This document shows positions 33,964 to 42,366 of a DNA stretch of 64,000 nucleotides, in pieces. The stretch is from assembly GCA_964546815.1 (NCBI GenBank), contig CAZJLR010000013.1, forward strand, positions 1-64,000. Direction: 5' to 3'. This DNA comes from JAIEPM01 sp964546815 (lineage in GTDB: Bacteria > Cyanobacteriota > Vampirovibrionia > Obscuribacterales > Obscuribacteraceae). Position numbers and translations under genes: made by a program. Below the pieces are notes generated by a model, which saw only the letters and a program-made list of their open reading frames with translations, searched no databases and was not told where the DNA came from. Position 1 is the stretch's first letter, and each line of letters opens with the position of its first letter.

Positions 33964-35303
33964 CCCCGTAGAGCCCACGCGTTAGCTGATTCTACTTGTA
34001 CGTTTACTAGTTTGCCGATTAGTTCTTCGCCAGCGTCGAAATTGATAATTTTGTTTGTTGTTGTGCGGCCGCTCATTCGTTCGGGATTGCGTGGGCTTTT
34101 GCCTTCGACGAGCACTTCTACAGTTTTGCCGATGAGCATAGTGTTTCGGCGGTGGGCGACTCCGCCCACTACTGAATTCAAAAAGCGAAGGCGCTCATAT
34201 TTTTCTGCTTCGGGAATCTGTCCTGGCCAGTTTGCAGACGGCGTATGTGGGCGAGGTGAGTAGGCTGCAGTGATGCAAGAATCGAAGCCGATTTCTTCTA
34301 CCAGGTTAACTGAGTTCATGAACTCTTGTTCTGTTTCGCCAGGGAAGCCGACGATCATGTCTGAGCTAATTGCTGCATCTGGCATTTTTGCCCGAATTTT
34401 TTCGACCATGCGTCTGTAAAAATCTACTTTGTATCCGCGTGCCATGCGGCGAAGAGTGCGATCGTCGCCGGCTTGAATCGGAATATGGAAATGATTGCAA
34501 GCATTTGGACTTTCAGCAACTGCTTCGATAATTTCATCGTTGAGGTCGCGCGGATGTCCTGTAAAAAAGCGCACACGTTTGATTGAATCGAGCTTTGCTG
34601 TCATGCGAAGCAAGTCGCCCAAATGAAGTTGCGGATTGAGATCGTGCCCATAGGCTGTGACGTTTTGACCTAGCAAAGTCACTTCCAGATAGCCTGCGTC
34701 GGCTAGTTCTTTGATGTCCTTTAGTATTTGATCTGCTGCTCTACTTTTTTCTCTGCCGCGAACATACGGTACGATGCAATAAGTACAGTTATAATCGCAA
34801 CCGTAGATGACTGATACCCATGCGCTGATATTGCTTTGTCTGATGACTGGAAGCTCTGGCAAATCTTCGGGCAATTCCTGGTAGATTTCGACTACTGGCT
34901 GTCCCTCATTTTTGGCCTGGAGAACTAATTCTGGCAGGCGGAAAAGATTGTGCGTGCCAAAGACGATGTCCACGCCGCGTTTTAGGAGTGCTGCGCCGGC
35001 GTGTTGGGCTACACATCCGCCTACTGCGATTAGTTTTCCTGGAGTGGCTTCTTTAATTCGCGACCAGCGTCCAAGGTAACTGAAAAGCTTATCTTCTGCG
35101 CCTTCTCTTATGGCGCAGGTGTTCAATATCATCAAATCGGCATTGTTTATGTCTTCGATTTGTTTGTAGCCTATTTCAGAAAGCAACCCGAGCATGTTTT
35201 CTGAATCGGCTTTATTCATCTGGCAGCCGAAAGTCTCTATGTAGACTGTCGCGTTTGTGCGCTTTTGGTTTTTCTCTTCGATAATTGCCAGTGATTGTGT
35301 CAT
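33951..35303 (-). CDS. miaB: tRNA-2-methylthio-N6-dimethylallyladenosine synthase
   Basis: 450 residues. An N-terminal MTTase domain (YIETFGCQMNKADSE, LNTCAIREGAEDK and GCVAQ supply three Cys of one cluster) is followed by the radical-SAM YGCDYNCTYCIVPYVRGRE (CxxxCxxC) and a C-terminal TRAM domain. It methylthiolates i6A37 of tRNA; the isopentenyl transferase MiaA is not in the window. A GGAG SD stands ten bases before the ATG. The 3' end overlaps the 24-bp repeat. Confidence 0.97.
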   Translation of the reverse strand: MTQSLAIIEEKNQKRTNATVYIETFGCQMNKADSENMLGLLSEIGYKQIEDINNADLMILNTCAIREGAEDKLFSYLGRWSRIKEATPGKLIAVGGCVAQHAGAALLKRGVDIVFGTHNLFRLPELVLQAKNEGQPVVEIYQELPEDLPELPVIRQSNISAWVSVIYGCDYNCTYCIVPYVRGREKSRAADQILKDIKELADAGYLEVTLLGQNVTAYGHDLNPQLHLGDLLRMTAKLDSIKRVRFFTGHPRDLNDEIIEAVAESPNACNHFHIPIQAGDDRTLRRMARGYKVDFYRRMVEKIRAKMPDAAISSDMIVGFPGETEQEFMNSVNLVEEIGFDSCITAAYSPRPHTPSANWPGQIPEAEKYERLRFLNSVVGGVAHRRNTMLIGKTVEVLVEGKSPRNPERMSGRTTTNKIINFDAGEELIGKLVNVQVESANAWALRGKLV

Positions 35304-35394
35304 GAGACACTCCGAATGATGGACTAAGTGCGCAAATAGCGTGGCTGTTCAGAATCGTGCTTGTGTCTGAAGCAGCTTTAGCTCGTTACTTGCC

Positions 35395-35604
35395 TTAGTT
35401 TAACTCGGGATATCCTAACAAGGCATCATATTCGCGAACTTTTTCGAAGAATCTTTCGTACGATTTTTTCACCCATTCAAGCCTTTCTTCGCGGCTGTTG
35501 GGAGCGTTCAGTGAATCCAGTTTGGGTGGATGGAAGTTTGCCAGGCCGGTGCTAAGTGCTTTAGCTGGTCCTTTTTGTAATATTTGACTTCTGTGCTCGC
35601 CCAT
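35395..35604 (-). CDS. Small hypothetical protein
   Basis: 69 residues, hydrophilic, ending LEWVKKSYERFFEKVREYDALLGYPELN. It lies 91 bp upstream of miaB on the same strand with a weak GGCGG upstream. Amphipathic helix-like C-terminal half; family not recognised. Coding status is plausible from composition. Confidence 0.5.
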   Translation of the reverse strand: MGEHRSQILQKGPAKALSTGLANFHPPKLDSLNAPNSREERLEWVKKSYERFFEKVREYDALLGYPELN

Positions 35605-35961
35605 TTTTTGGACCGCCTTTCGGATGAAGCTGTCTAGAGCTCAATAGAGTACTGGCTTGGGATAGCGAATGCTATGAGATGGACTTTATGCAGATTGTGC
35701 TTAAAAAAATAGCGATTGGATATTTGCGGCACTGACTATGGCTTGTCGTAATTGTGGGCAAATTTTAAGGCGGCTGATTCATAGCTATTCACTAAAGTTT
35801 TTGTCATGTCGATTGGATTCTTTGTTTGAGTGTCTTAGTTGGTGTTTGTTTGATCGTTTATTTGAAAGGCTGAGATTGTGTGCTGTTGAGTTTGCCTTGC
35901 TTGTGCAGTGCTTGCTTAGCTTGTGCAGTGGTCGTTTTAGCTGTTGTTGTTGTTGTTGTTG
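35605..35961. other. Intergenic low-complexity region
   Basis: No convincing gene. T/G-rich sequence ends in a (GTT)n microsatellite (about 35942-35961) next to the duplicated 3' end of the oxidoreductase gene. Open frames here encode Cys- and Leu-rich junk with no SD. Confidence 0.6.
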
Positions 35962-36099
35962 TTTCAGCCGTTGATTTAATTCGCATAAGAGCTTGCTCTA
36001 TCGCTATCGCTCTTGTCGGTTCTGTTCTTGTTTCAGCTGTTGATCTAATTCGCAGAGGAGCTTGCTCTGCCGCTCTCGCTCTCGTCGTTTCTGTTATTG
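35962..36099. repeat. 69-bp tandem duplication of an ORF 3' end
   Basis: Copy B (36031-36099) includes the last codons and stop of the adjacent oxidoreductase gene. Copy A (35962-36030) repeats the same 69 bp with about 10 differences (about 86% identity), in the same frame. It would encode a second tail ending in SYAN-stop in place of SSAN-stop. Confidence 0.85.
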
Positions 36100-37613
36100 T
36101 TGCGAATAATCTGTTTTGCGCACATATATCCGGCTGTTCCCGCGATTGAGCCGCAGGGGTATGTTCCGGCTGCGCAATAGCTTAGATTTTTGTGCTTTCC
36201 GAATTGGTAGAAATTATTTTGGGGATCCGATGAGAAGCTGCGTGCGAAAAATGTTTGGTCATCTTGTATTTCGATGTGGTCGATGTTTCCTTGCGGGAAG
36301 AAGAATTTTTCTTTTAGATCTCTGGGGGTCAAGAGAATGCTCTGGATGAGATCTTCTTTGTTTATAATGCGAGCGAGAATCGTTTGTTCGACTGATTCTT
36401 TTACTTCGGGGAGCTCTGCTCCTGTTTTTGAAAGTGCCATGTTTTTGAAAAATACTGTGAGTGCGTCGTAGCCTCTGTCGGCGTTAAGGCTGCGCAGTCC
36501 GGCACCTTCGCAATATAATTCGAAGTAGGAAGGTGTGTAATCAATTTTTCCGTCTATCACTGATTTTGCGTTACGTTCTACTTCATCGAGGCTCTTAGTT
36601 TTGATGATGAATTTGAATGCTGAGTCGAAGTCTTTTTGTTTTGTGTCGTTCTGCCATATTATTGGGTTTTTGAAAAGCATGATTAGCTTAGCGCTGCTTC
36701 CCAGAGATTGTTTTGAGTTTATTACTTTTGAAAGATCTTCGTCACCGACTAAGATCGCGGCGCTGTGTGGGTCTGTGGCAAATACAATTTGCTCGCATTT
36801 TAGTGTTTCTTTTTTGTTATTTGCTGTGAAAGTGATACTACACTTTTCGGGAGACAGGCTTTCAATCTCTGTGCCGCAGATTATTTTTACTCCGATTTCA
36901 CGATTAATTTCGGCCAGGCTATCTGTGAGTTTCCAGAGCCCACCTTTTACAAAACCCCATTCGCCGTCAAAGATTGAGCCTGATGCAAGCAGCGGTATTG
37001 TAAATGCAGAAAAAGGCGAGTCTAATGACACCGGACCGCTTTCCGTTACTTCTATTGACCAGAATATTTTCGTTTCTTCTGAACTAAAATAATGATCCAT
37101 TAGTTTTCTGGCGCTGCCGCTAATCCACAAATTTGTGGTGTCTATGCCGAGTTCAAGTTCTGCCTGTTCAACAGTTGGAACTTTTGCTTGCCGGTAACCT
37201 CTAATTAGAAATTGGCGGACGCGTTCAAAGTCGCTGTAAAAGCCTTCGATATTGCCATTTTCATTCCACTTCGATTTGAGTTCTGCTTTGAGTTTTTCCA
37301 TATCATCAAACAAAAAGCATGGCTGTTCTTTTTCTTCAAACCAGACTAAAGCGGGGTGTTCTGGTTCGCGAATTTCAAGTTTGCTTGAAAGACCGGTTTC
37401 TTCAAAGACAAAATCTTGCATGAAACCAAGTACGGTTGCGGCGCTTGGGTACTCGTAAATTTTGCCGTCTTTTTCTATTGCGTCGAAAGTGCAGGCACCA
37501 CCGACATTTGCTTTTTTCTCAAGCAAATAAACTTCGTATCCGGCTTTTCTCAAATAGTTTGCAGCTACCAAGCCATTTATACCGGCGCCAATTACAGCTA
37601 TCGTTTTATCCAT
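36045..37613 (-). CDS. FAD-dependent oxidoreductase, PYROXD2/phytoene-desaturase-like
   Basis: 522 residues. FAD-binding GAGINGLVAANYLRKAGYEVYLLEKKANVGGA is the Rossmann motif of phytoene-desaturase-related enzymes. A second nucleotide-contact region is VFATDPHSAAILVG. Length and overall pattern fit the PYROXD2/CrtI superfamily; the substrate is not known. AGGA precedes the ATG. It is the last gene of a likely ribD-containing run, 22 bp after ribD. The C-terminal ser/asn-rich tail (ESGRASSSAN) lies in the 69-bp duplication. Confidence 0.8.
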   Translation of the reverse strand: MDKTIAVIGAGINGLVAANYLRKAGYEVYLLEKKANVGGACTFDAIEKDGKIYEYPSAATVLGFMQDFVFEETGLSSKLEIREPEHPALVWFEEKEQPCFLFDDMEKLKAELKSKWNENGNIEGFYSDFERVRQFLIRGYRQAKVPTVEQAELELGIDTTNLWISGSARKLMDHYFSSEETKIFWSIEVTESGPVSLDSPFSAFTIPLLASGSIFDGEWGFVKGGLWKLTDSLAEINREIGVKIICGTEIESLSPEKCSITFTANNKKETLKCEQIVFATDPHSAAILVGDEDLSKVINSKQSLGSSAKLIMLFKNPIIWQNDTKQKDFDSAFKFIIKTKSLDEVERNAKSVIDGKIDYTPSYFELYCEGAGLRSLNADRGYDALTVFFKNMALSKTGAELPEVKESVEQTILARIINKEDLIQSILLTPRDLKEKFFFPQGNIDHIEIQDDQTFFARSFSSDPQNNFYQFGKHKNLSYCAAGTYPCGSIAGTAGYMCAKQIIRNNNRNDESESGRASSSAN

Positions 37614-37635
37614 CGCTGTTATGTCCTGAGTTATT

Positions 37636-38751
37636 TTATGAAAGAGGCTTCAATTTGCCTTTTACAAGAATGTCTTTTCCAAGTTGTGTATAACTTATTT
37701 CTTTAAGCTCGGGGCAGTCGATTATGTTTCTCGGAATGCTGCTATTTAAAGACGGGCAGGCTTCTGAGTCGTTGAAAAATTTTGGCGCTAAAATCCAGTA
37801 AATTTCGTCAATCAGTTGCTCGTCCAGGAGTGCCGCGGCAAGCCTTCCTCCACCTTCGCATAAAACTGAATTTAGCCCCTGTTCTGCCAGCCAGAGTAAA
37901 GCATTTTTGATAAAACTCTTGTCTGATTTTGAGCTGTTGGGATCAATCAACTTTACAGCTTCTGGAAACTCATTTCTGCTTTCAATTTTTTCGCCATGGC
38001 TGAAAATGACTGTCCACGAGCTGTCGTTTGTTGCAAGATTGCATAGGCGAGATGAGGCAGATATTTGCAAAGATGGATCTATGACAGCGCGATGCGGATT
38101 CCTGCCGGATGGCAATTCGCGTACAGTTAGTTCAGGGTCATCCAGCACGGCTGTTTTGCCGCCGATCATCACGCAGTCGTAAGTGTTGCGCAAATGCTGG
38201 ACAAAATTGCGAGATTCAGCGCCGGATATCCAGCGGCTTTTGCCATATCTATCGGCGATTCTTCCGTCGAGTGTGCTTGCCATTTTTAAGGCAAGCCACG
38301 GTAATCCTGTTTTTATTCGTTTTACAAAAGCTCGATTTAGTTCCAGGCAATCTGCTTCTAAGTTTGTTGTTTCAACTGCGATACCAGCGTTTTTGAGTTT
38401 TGCAATGCCAGCACCGCAAACTTTGGGGTTAGGGTCTTGCATGCCAATAACAACGCGGCTGATACCAGATTCAATGACTTTGTCGGCGCATGGTGGTGTT
38501 CTGCCAAAGTGTGAGCATGGTTCTAAATTTACATAAAGCGTTGCGCCTTTTGCCAGTGCTCCGGCTTGATTTAGAGCTAGCACTTCAGCGTGAGCAAGCC
38601 CAGCTTTCATATGATAGCCTTCGCCGATTATATTCTTGTTCTGGTCAACTACAACAGAACCCACAAGTGGATTTGGAGATGTGCGGCCTTCTGCTTGCTT
38701 TGCCAGCTCAATGCAGCGGCGCATCATTTGCTCGTCAAATCTGTCGTCCAT
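37636..38751 (-). CDS. ribD: Bifunctional riboflavin deaminase-reductase
   Basis: 371 residues. The N-terminal cytidine-deaminase-like half has HAE (AGLAHAEVLAL) and PCSHFGRTPPC zinc motifs. The C-terminal half is the NADPH reductase (KMASTLDGRIADRYGKSRWISG...VLCEGGGRLAAALL). RibD makes two consecutive steps of riboflavin synthesis. The ATG overlaps the stop of the TPR gene by one base, implying translational coupling. No FMN riboswitch is seen, and other rib genes are elsewhere. Confidence 0.96.
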   Translation of the reverse strand: MDDRFDEQMMRRCIELAKQAEGRTSPNPLVGSVVVDQNKNIIGEGYHMKAGLAHAEVLALNQAGALAKGATLYVNLEPCSHFGRTPPCADKVIESGISRVVIGMQDPNPKVCGAGIAKLKNAGIAVETTNLEADCLELNRAFVKRIKTGLPWLALKMASTLDGRIADRYGKSRWISGAESRNFVQHLRNTYDCVMIGGKTAVLDDPELTVRELPSGRNPHRAVIDPSLQISASSRLCNLATNDSSWTVIFSHGEKIESRNEFPEAVKLIDPNSSKSDKSFIKNALLWLAEQGLNSVLCEGGGRLAAALLDEQLIDEIYWILAPKFFNDSEACPSLNSSIPRNIIDCPELKEISYTQLGKDILVKGKLKPLS

Positions 38752-40859
38752 CAGTGTGTGATTTTAAGATTGATCGCTGTGCTTCGCGAGTTGCTGTTTG
38801 AGCGAATTTCTACGATGCGTTTATCAATCTTTTTGGCTTCTGGACCCTGTCCAGAGCCACGCAGATAATTTGCATATTGCTCGAGAATGCGAACTGTATC
38901 TTCGTGGTCTGAGCCAGATGCTGCTTCCATCGTTTTGATTGCTTCTTCAAATGCAGCGCGTGCTTGTTTATGCTCTTTCATGTTTGCATAGCAAGTTGCC
39001 ACGTTTATTTCCGCAAGAGCGGCCATTGGGTGCTTTAGTCCGAATAGTTTACGGCTCATATCTAGCGACTTCTGGAAATGTTGCAACGCTATTTTGTGAT
39101 TTTTTCGCTGCATTTCTACTTCGCCAATTTTGTTGAGCAAGCCTGTGACTTGTGGGTTTCCGCCTACAAGTATCTTTTCACGAATGAGCAAGCTTTGAGT
39201 GTAGCTCGTTGCTGCAGGCTCCAATTGTTGCAAGGCGTATTGGATGTCGCCCTGTAGTTCTAGAATGCGTGAAAGTTCAGCGGTTTCGCCTTTTTCTAGC
39301 TTTTTCACTAGAGTCAAAATTTCTGGCATTTTTCCCAGAGCTTCTTTGCTTTTGCCTGAACCGTGAATAATGCGTACTTGTTTTTCGAGGAAATTTGCCA
39401 GTTCTTGTGAGCCTTTTGGCGAGCGTTTTCTGGCCAGATTAACCGCGCGTTCCATGAGATTGTTAGCGTCATCCCAGCGGCTTTGTCTGCAATGTACCTG
39501 GGCTAAATTGCACAGTGTTGTTGCCGTGGAAGGGTTATCTTCACCTGATTGGTCCAGGTATATGTTTAGTGCTCGTTTGAGCAGAATTTCTGATTCGCGA
39601 AGATTGTTTCCGCCTGCGTATAGATCTGCAAGTTCTTCGCATTTTGCTGCAACATCGATGTGCTCGGGGCTAAGTTGTTGCTCCAGTTTTATTAATTCAT
39701 CTGAGCAGCGAAGTAATAATTCGAGTTGGCGTTGATCTGCAGGGTGTTCCTTTTTCCAACCCAGTATCTTTAAAGCATCTCCAACGCTGCAATTCATGCG
39801 ACAGGAAGCTTTGAGTGCTCTGATGACAATATAGCCAGGAATGCCGCCGTCTTTCATCATTAACTGTGCGTGCATGACCCGTTGGAGGTCTTCTTGACTC
39901 AGTTGTTTTAAATTTATGAGAGCGCGACCGAGAGGGATGTTGTATTTTTGGGCGATTAAAAGTCCTTCGTCAATTTTGGCTTGTTCAACCATGCCGGCAT
40001 CAACTAGAAGCTCGCCGGTAGCTCTCGATTCTGGGCCATGCTCAGATTGTCTGCAAATTAGTACAAGCTTGCGCAGGCTTTGAATCAGTTCCGGTGCATC
40101 TGCGTCTAACAGTTTTTCCTTTATACCGATTGACGATAAATACAGTCTTTCTGCTTGCAAATACTCACTTTGAACATCATAAAGTTCGGCCAGATCTTCA
40201 AGACATTTTGCCACTGCAAGATTTCTTTCTCCGAGCAAACTAAGTTTGATTTCGTAAGTTTGCCAGTATAGTTTTTCTGCTTCTTCAAATCTGTCCTGGG
40301 CAAAAAAATGGTTTGCCATTTGCGCCAGCAAATTTGACATTTCAAGGCTTTGCTGGCCAAAACAGTCTTCGATAATGCCAGATGCGCGGTTGAACAGAAG
40401 TTCGGCATCGAGATACTTTCGATTGTCAGTGAGCAGTTCTGCCAATTTCAGGCATGCTGCAGCTGTTTCTGGATGTTCTTGTCCGAATGAATGCTCCGCG
40501 TTAATTAGTTGCTCACGGGCAACTGCAATGCTGATGGCTTCGCCTTCGACATATTTGTCTGAAAACCAGCCTAGTTTTTTCAAGGCACGGTCAATTGAAA
40601 TGTGGTTGCCAGAAGCTAGAGCGATGGCTTTGACCGCCAGGCGAGCTGGCAAGCGGTCCATTTTCATGAGTGCTTGTGAATGCAGGACTGATTCGAGGTC
40701 TTCCTCACGCAACAATTTTAAAGTGATCAGAACCCGACCCAGGGGCAAGCTATGTTTTCTGGCATAGTCAAGCCCCTCCGAAAGACGTTCTTCCGGTACG
40801 AGTCCTGCTCCTACGAGCAGCTCACCAAGCTTTTTAGGCCTGTCGTCTTGTTCGCTCAT
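38751..40859 (-). CDS. TPR protein with two MshEN-like domains
   Basis: 702 residues. Residues 10-98 and 280-369 are related to each other (RxLGELLVxAGLV...PLGRVLITLKLL...AL..LGW). They resemble the N-terminal MshEN module of GspE/PilB ATPases, which in some proteins binds cyclic-di-GMP. Each is followed by TPR blocks (for example ETAAACLKLAELLTDNRKYLDAE and EDNPSTATTLCNLAQVHCRQSRWDDA). No signal peptide or membrane helix. A cytoplasmic scaffold with ligand-responsive ends is the likeliest reading. It is coupled to ribD. Confidence 0.75.
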   Translation of the reverse strand: MSEQDDRPKKLGELLVGAGLVPEERLSEGLDYARKHSLPLGRVLITLKLLREEDLESVLHSQALMKMDRLPARLAVKAIALASGNHISIDRALKKLGWFSDKYVEGEAISIAVAREQLINAEHSFGQEHPETAAACLKLAELLTDNRKYLDAELLFNRASGIIEDCFGQQSLEMSNLLAQMANHFFAQDRFEEAEKLYWQTYEIKLSLLGERNLAVAKCLEDLAELYDVQSEYLQAERLYLSSIGIKEKLLDADAPELIQSLRKLVLICRQSEHGPESRATGELLVDAGMVEQAKIDEGLLIAQKYNIPLGRALINLKQLSQEDLQRVMHAQLMMKDGGIPGYIVIRALKASCRMNCSVGDALKILGWKKEHPADQRQLELLLRCSDELIKLEQQLSPEHIDVAAKCEELADLYAGGNNLRESEILLKRALNIYLDQSGEDNPSTATTLCNLAQVHCRQSRWDDANNLMERAVNLARKRSPKGSQELANFLEKQVRIIHGSGKSKEALGKMPEILTLVKKLEKGETAELSRILELQGDIQYALQQLEPAATSYTQSLLIREKILVGGNPQVTGLLNKIGEVEMQRKNHKIALQHFQKSLDMSRKLFGLKHPMAALAEINVATCYANMKEHKQARAAFEEAIKTMEAASGSDHEDTVRILEQYANYLRGSGQGPEAKKIDKRIVEIRSNSNSRSTAINLKITH

Positions 40860-40925
40860 GACTTTTAACCCCAGCGGGAAAACAGGGTTGTAAGCGTATC
40901 AGGACAGAAGTATAGATGGAAGGGC

Positions 40926-41954
40926 TTAGCCGAAGAAAACCTCAGCTACCTTATACATGTCTTCATCCAGAGTCTTAAGTTTGCCAACTCCGTCTTCGAT
41001 TGGAACATCAACTATGTTTATGCCCTGGAGAGCAACCATCAAGCCAAATTTCTTTTCATGGACAAGTTCTGCTGCGCGTACACCAAAACGAGTGCCAAGA
41101 ATTCGGTCGAATGCACTTGGCGCACCGCCGCGTTGCAAGTGCCCGAGTGTCATGGCTCTTGTTTCAAAACCTGTTTCTTTTTCGATTATCTTAGCGATTT
41201 GCTCACCAATGCCGCCCAATTTAACGTGTCCGAATGCGTCTAATTCTTTGTCTTTTAGAATTTCGTTTTCGGCAAGTTTAGCGCCTTCAGCAACAACGAT
41301 AATCGAGAATAGGCGGCCACGCGCGTGCCGTTTCTTTATGACCTGTAGCATTTCATTTATATGAACCGGCTTTTCCGGAATACAAATGAAATCTGCACCG
41401 CCGGCGATACCGCCGTAACAAGCAATCCATCCAGCATGACGACCCATTACTTCGCAAACAAGAACACGATTGTGAGATTCCGCTGTAGTATGCAGTCGGT
41501 CAAGTGCCTCGCATACGATGTTTACCGCAGTGTCAAAGCCGAAAGTATAGTCAGTAGCGTTTAAATCATTGTCAATTGTTTTTGGTACGCAAACGACCGG
41601 GAGATTGTACTCCTTGAACATTTTGTTTGCTACGCCAGTTGTATCTTCTCCGCCGACTGCAATTAAGGCGTCAAGGCTGTTTTTCTTCATGGATTCCATG
41701 ATTTTTTCAGGTCCACCATCAACCTTAAAAGGATTGGTGCGAGAAGTCCTTATAATTGTGCCCCCACGTTGGATAAGGCCACCAGTTGTTTGAAGCGTCA
41801 AAGGCATTACCAAATTTTCGATTGGTCCACGCCATCCTTCAAGGAAACCGATTACTTCTGAATCGTAGTCTTTTGCACTTTTCTTAACTACTGCTCGGAT
41901 TACAGCGTTGAGACCGGGACAGTCGCCGCCGCCTGTAAGTATGCCAATTCGCAT
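40926..41954 (-). CDS. pfkA: 6-phosphofructokinase, phosphoryl donor ambiguous
   Basis: 342 residues of the PfkA superfamily: TGGGDCPGLNAVIR, GGTIIRTSR, GGEDT (101-105), PKTIDND (124-130, catalytic D128) and MGRHAGWIA. GGEDT with Lys at 125 is the pattern of the mixed 'group III' enzymes, where either ATP or pyrophosphate may be the donor. ATP-only enzymes have GGDGS and PGTIDND. It catalyses fructose-6-phosphate phosphorylation in glycolysis, and with pyrophosphate the step is reversible. Confidence 0.92.
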   Translation of the reverse strand: MRIGILTGGGDCPGLNAVIRAVVKKSAKDYDSEVIGFLEGWRGPIENLVMPLTLQTTGGLIQRGGTIIRTSRTNPFKVDGGPEKIMESMKKNSLDALIAVGGEDTTGVANKMFKEYNLPVVCVPKTIDNDLNATDYTFGFDTAVNIVCEALDRLHTTAESHNRVLVCEVMGRHAGWIACYGGIAGGADFICIPEKPVHINEMLQVIKKRHARGRLFSIIVVAEGAKLAENEILKDKELDAFGHVKLGGIGEQIAKIIEKETGFETRAMTLGHLQRGGAPSAFDRILGTRFGVRAAELVHEKKFGLMVALQGINIVDVPIEDGVGKLKTLDEDMYKVAEVFFG

Positions 41955-42366
41955 AGTAAATTTTTGCCTCGCTTAAAAGGTAATGGAGGGTGTCGCCAAG
42001 AGCAAGCCCGCCGGGAGTCTAAGTATACTTTGCGAGTTCTTTAGAGCAGCCATCTTGCGTTGCCATGACGTTTACGAAACTTACCTTTTGAGCGCACGAC
42101 TGGCTGCTGTTGAGGCATTCCTGGCTTGCTTCGTACTGATTCTTTCTATAGTCAAGAGTGCTGCTCGGACCCCGACTTTCAGTCAAGTTCAGTACGACTG
42201 CAATCGTCTCCGATTAAATTTCGGCTGTTGTGAATGCACTCCAAAAGCTCAACCGATATCTCTTGAACTTTGGAATGAAACTCAATTTGATGGTGCGGGT
42301 GGTCAAGTGGTGGTTTGAACTTTTTTCCCTCAAAGAGCGTCTTAAAAGTAGTGAGGTTTGAGGCGT
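41955..42366. other. Intergenic region between divergent genes
   Basis: About 410 bp between pfkA (minus) and the transposase-derived gene (plus). A minus-strand TATACT (42022-42027) may be the pfkA -10. A plus-strand frame at 41983-42318 has no SD and no recognisable protein, so it is not counted. Confidence 0.5.

Noticed and set aside
33784..33978. 64-codon minus-strand frame over the 24-bp repeat
   Set aside because: Low complexity due to the repeat; overlaps miaB 3' end and lacks an SD.
35738..35974. 78-codon frame ending in a run of Cys
   Set aside because: Arises from the GTT microsatellite; no SD and unlike real proteins.
40860..40925. FMN riboswitch before the ribD run
   Set aside because: The 66-bp gap is too short and lacks the conserved aptamer sequence.
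41983..42318. 111-codon plus-strand frame upstream of the transposase-derived gene
   Set aside because: No SD, odd composition and no recognisable protein; it spans the likely pfkA promoter.
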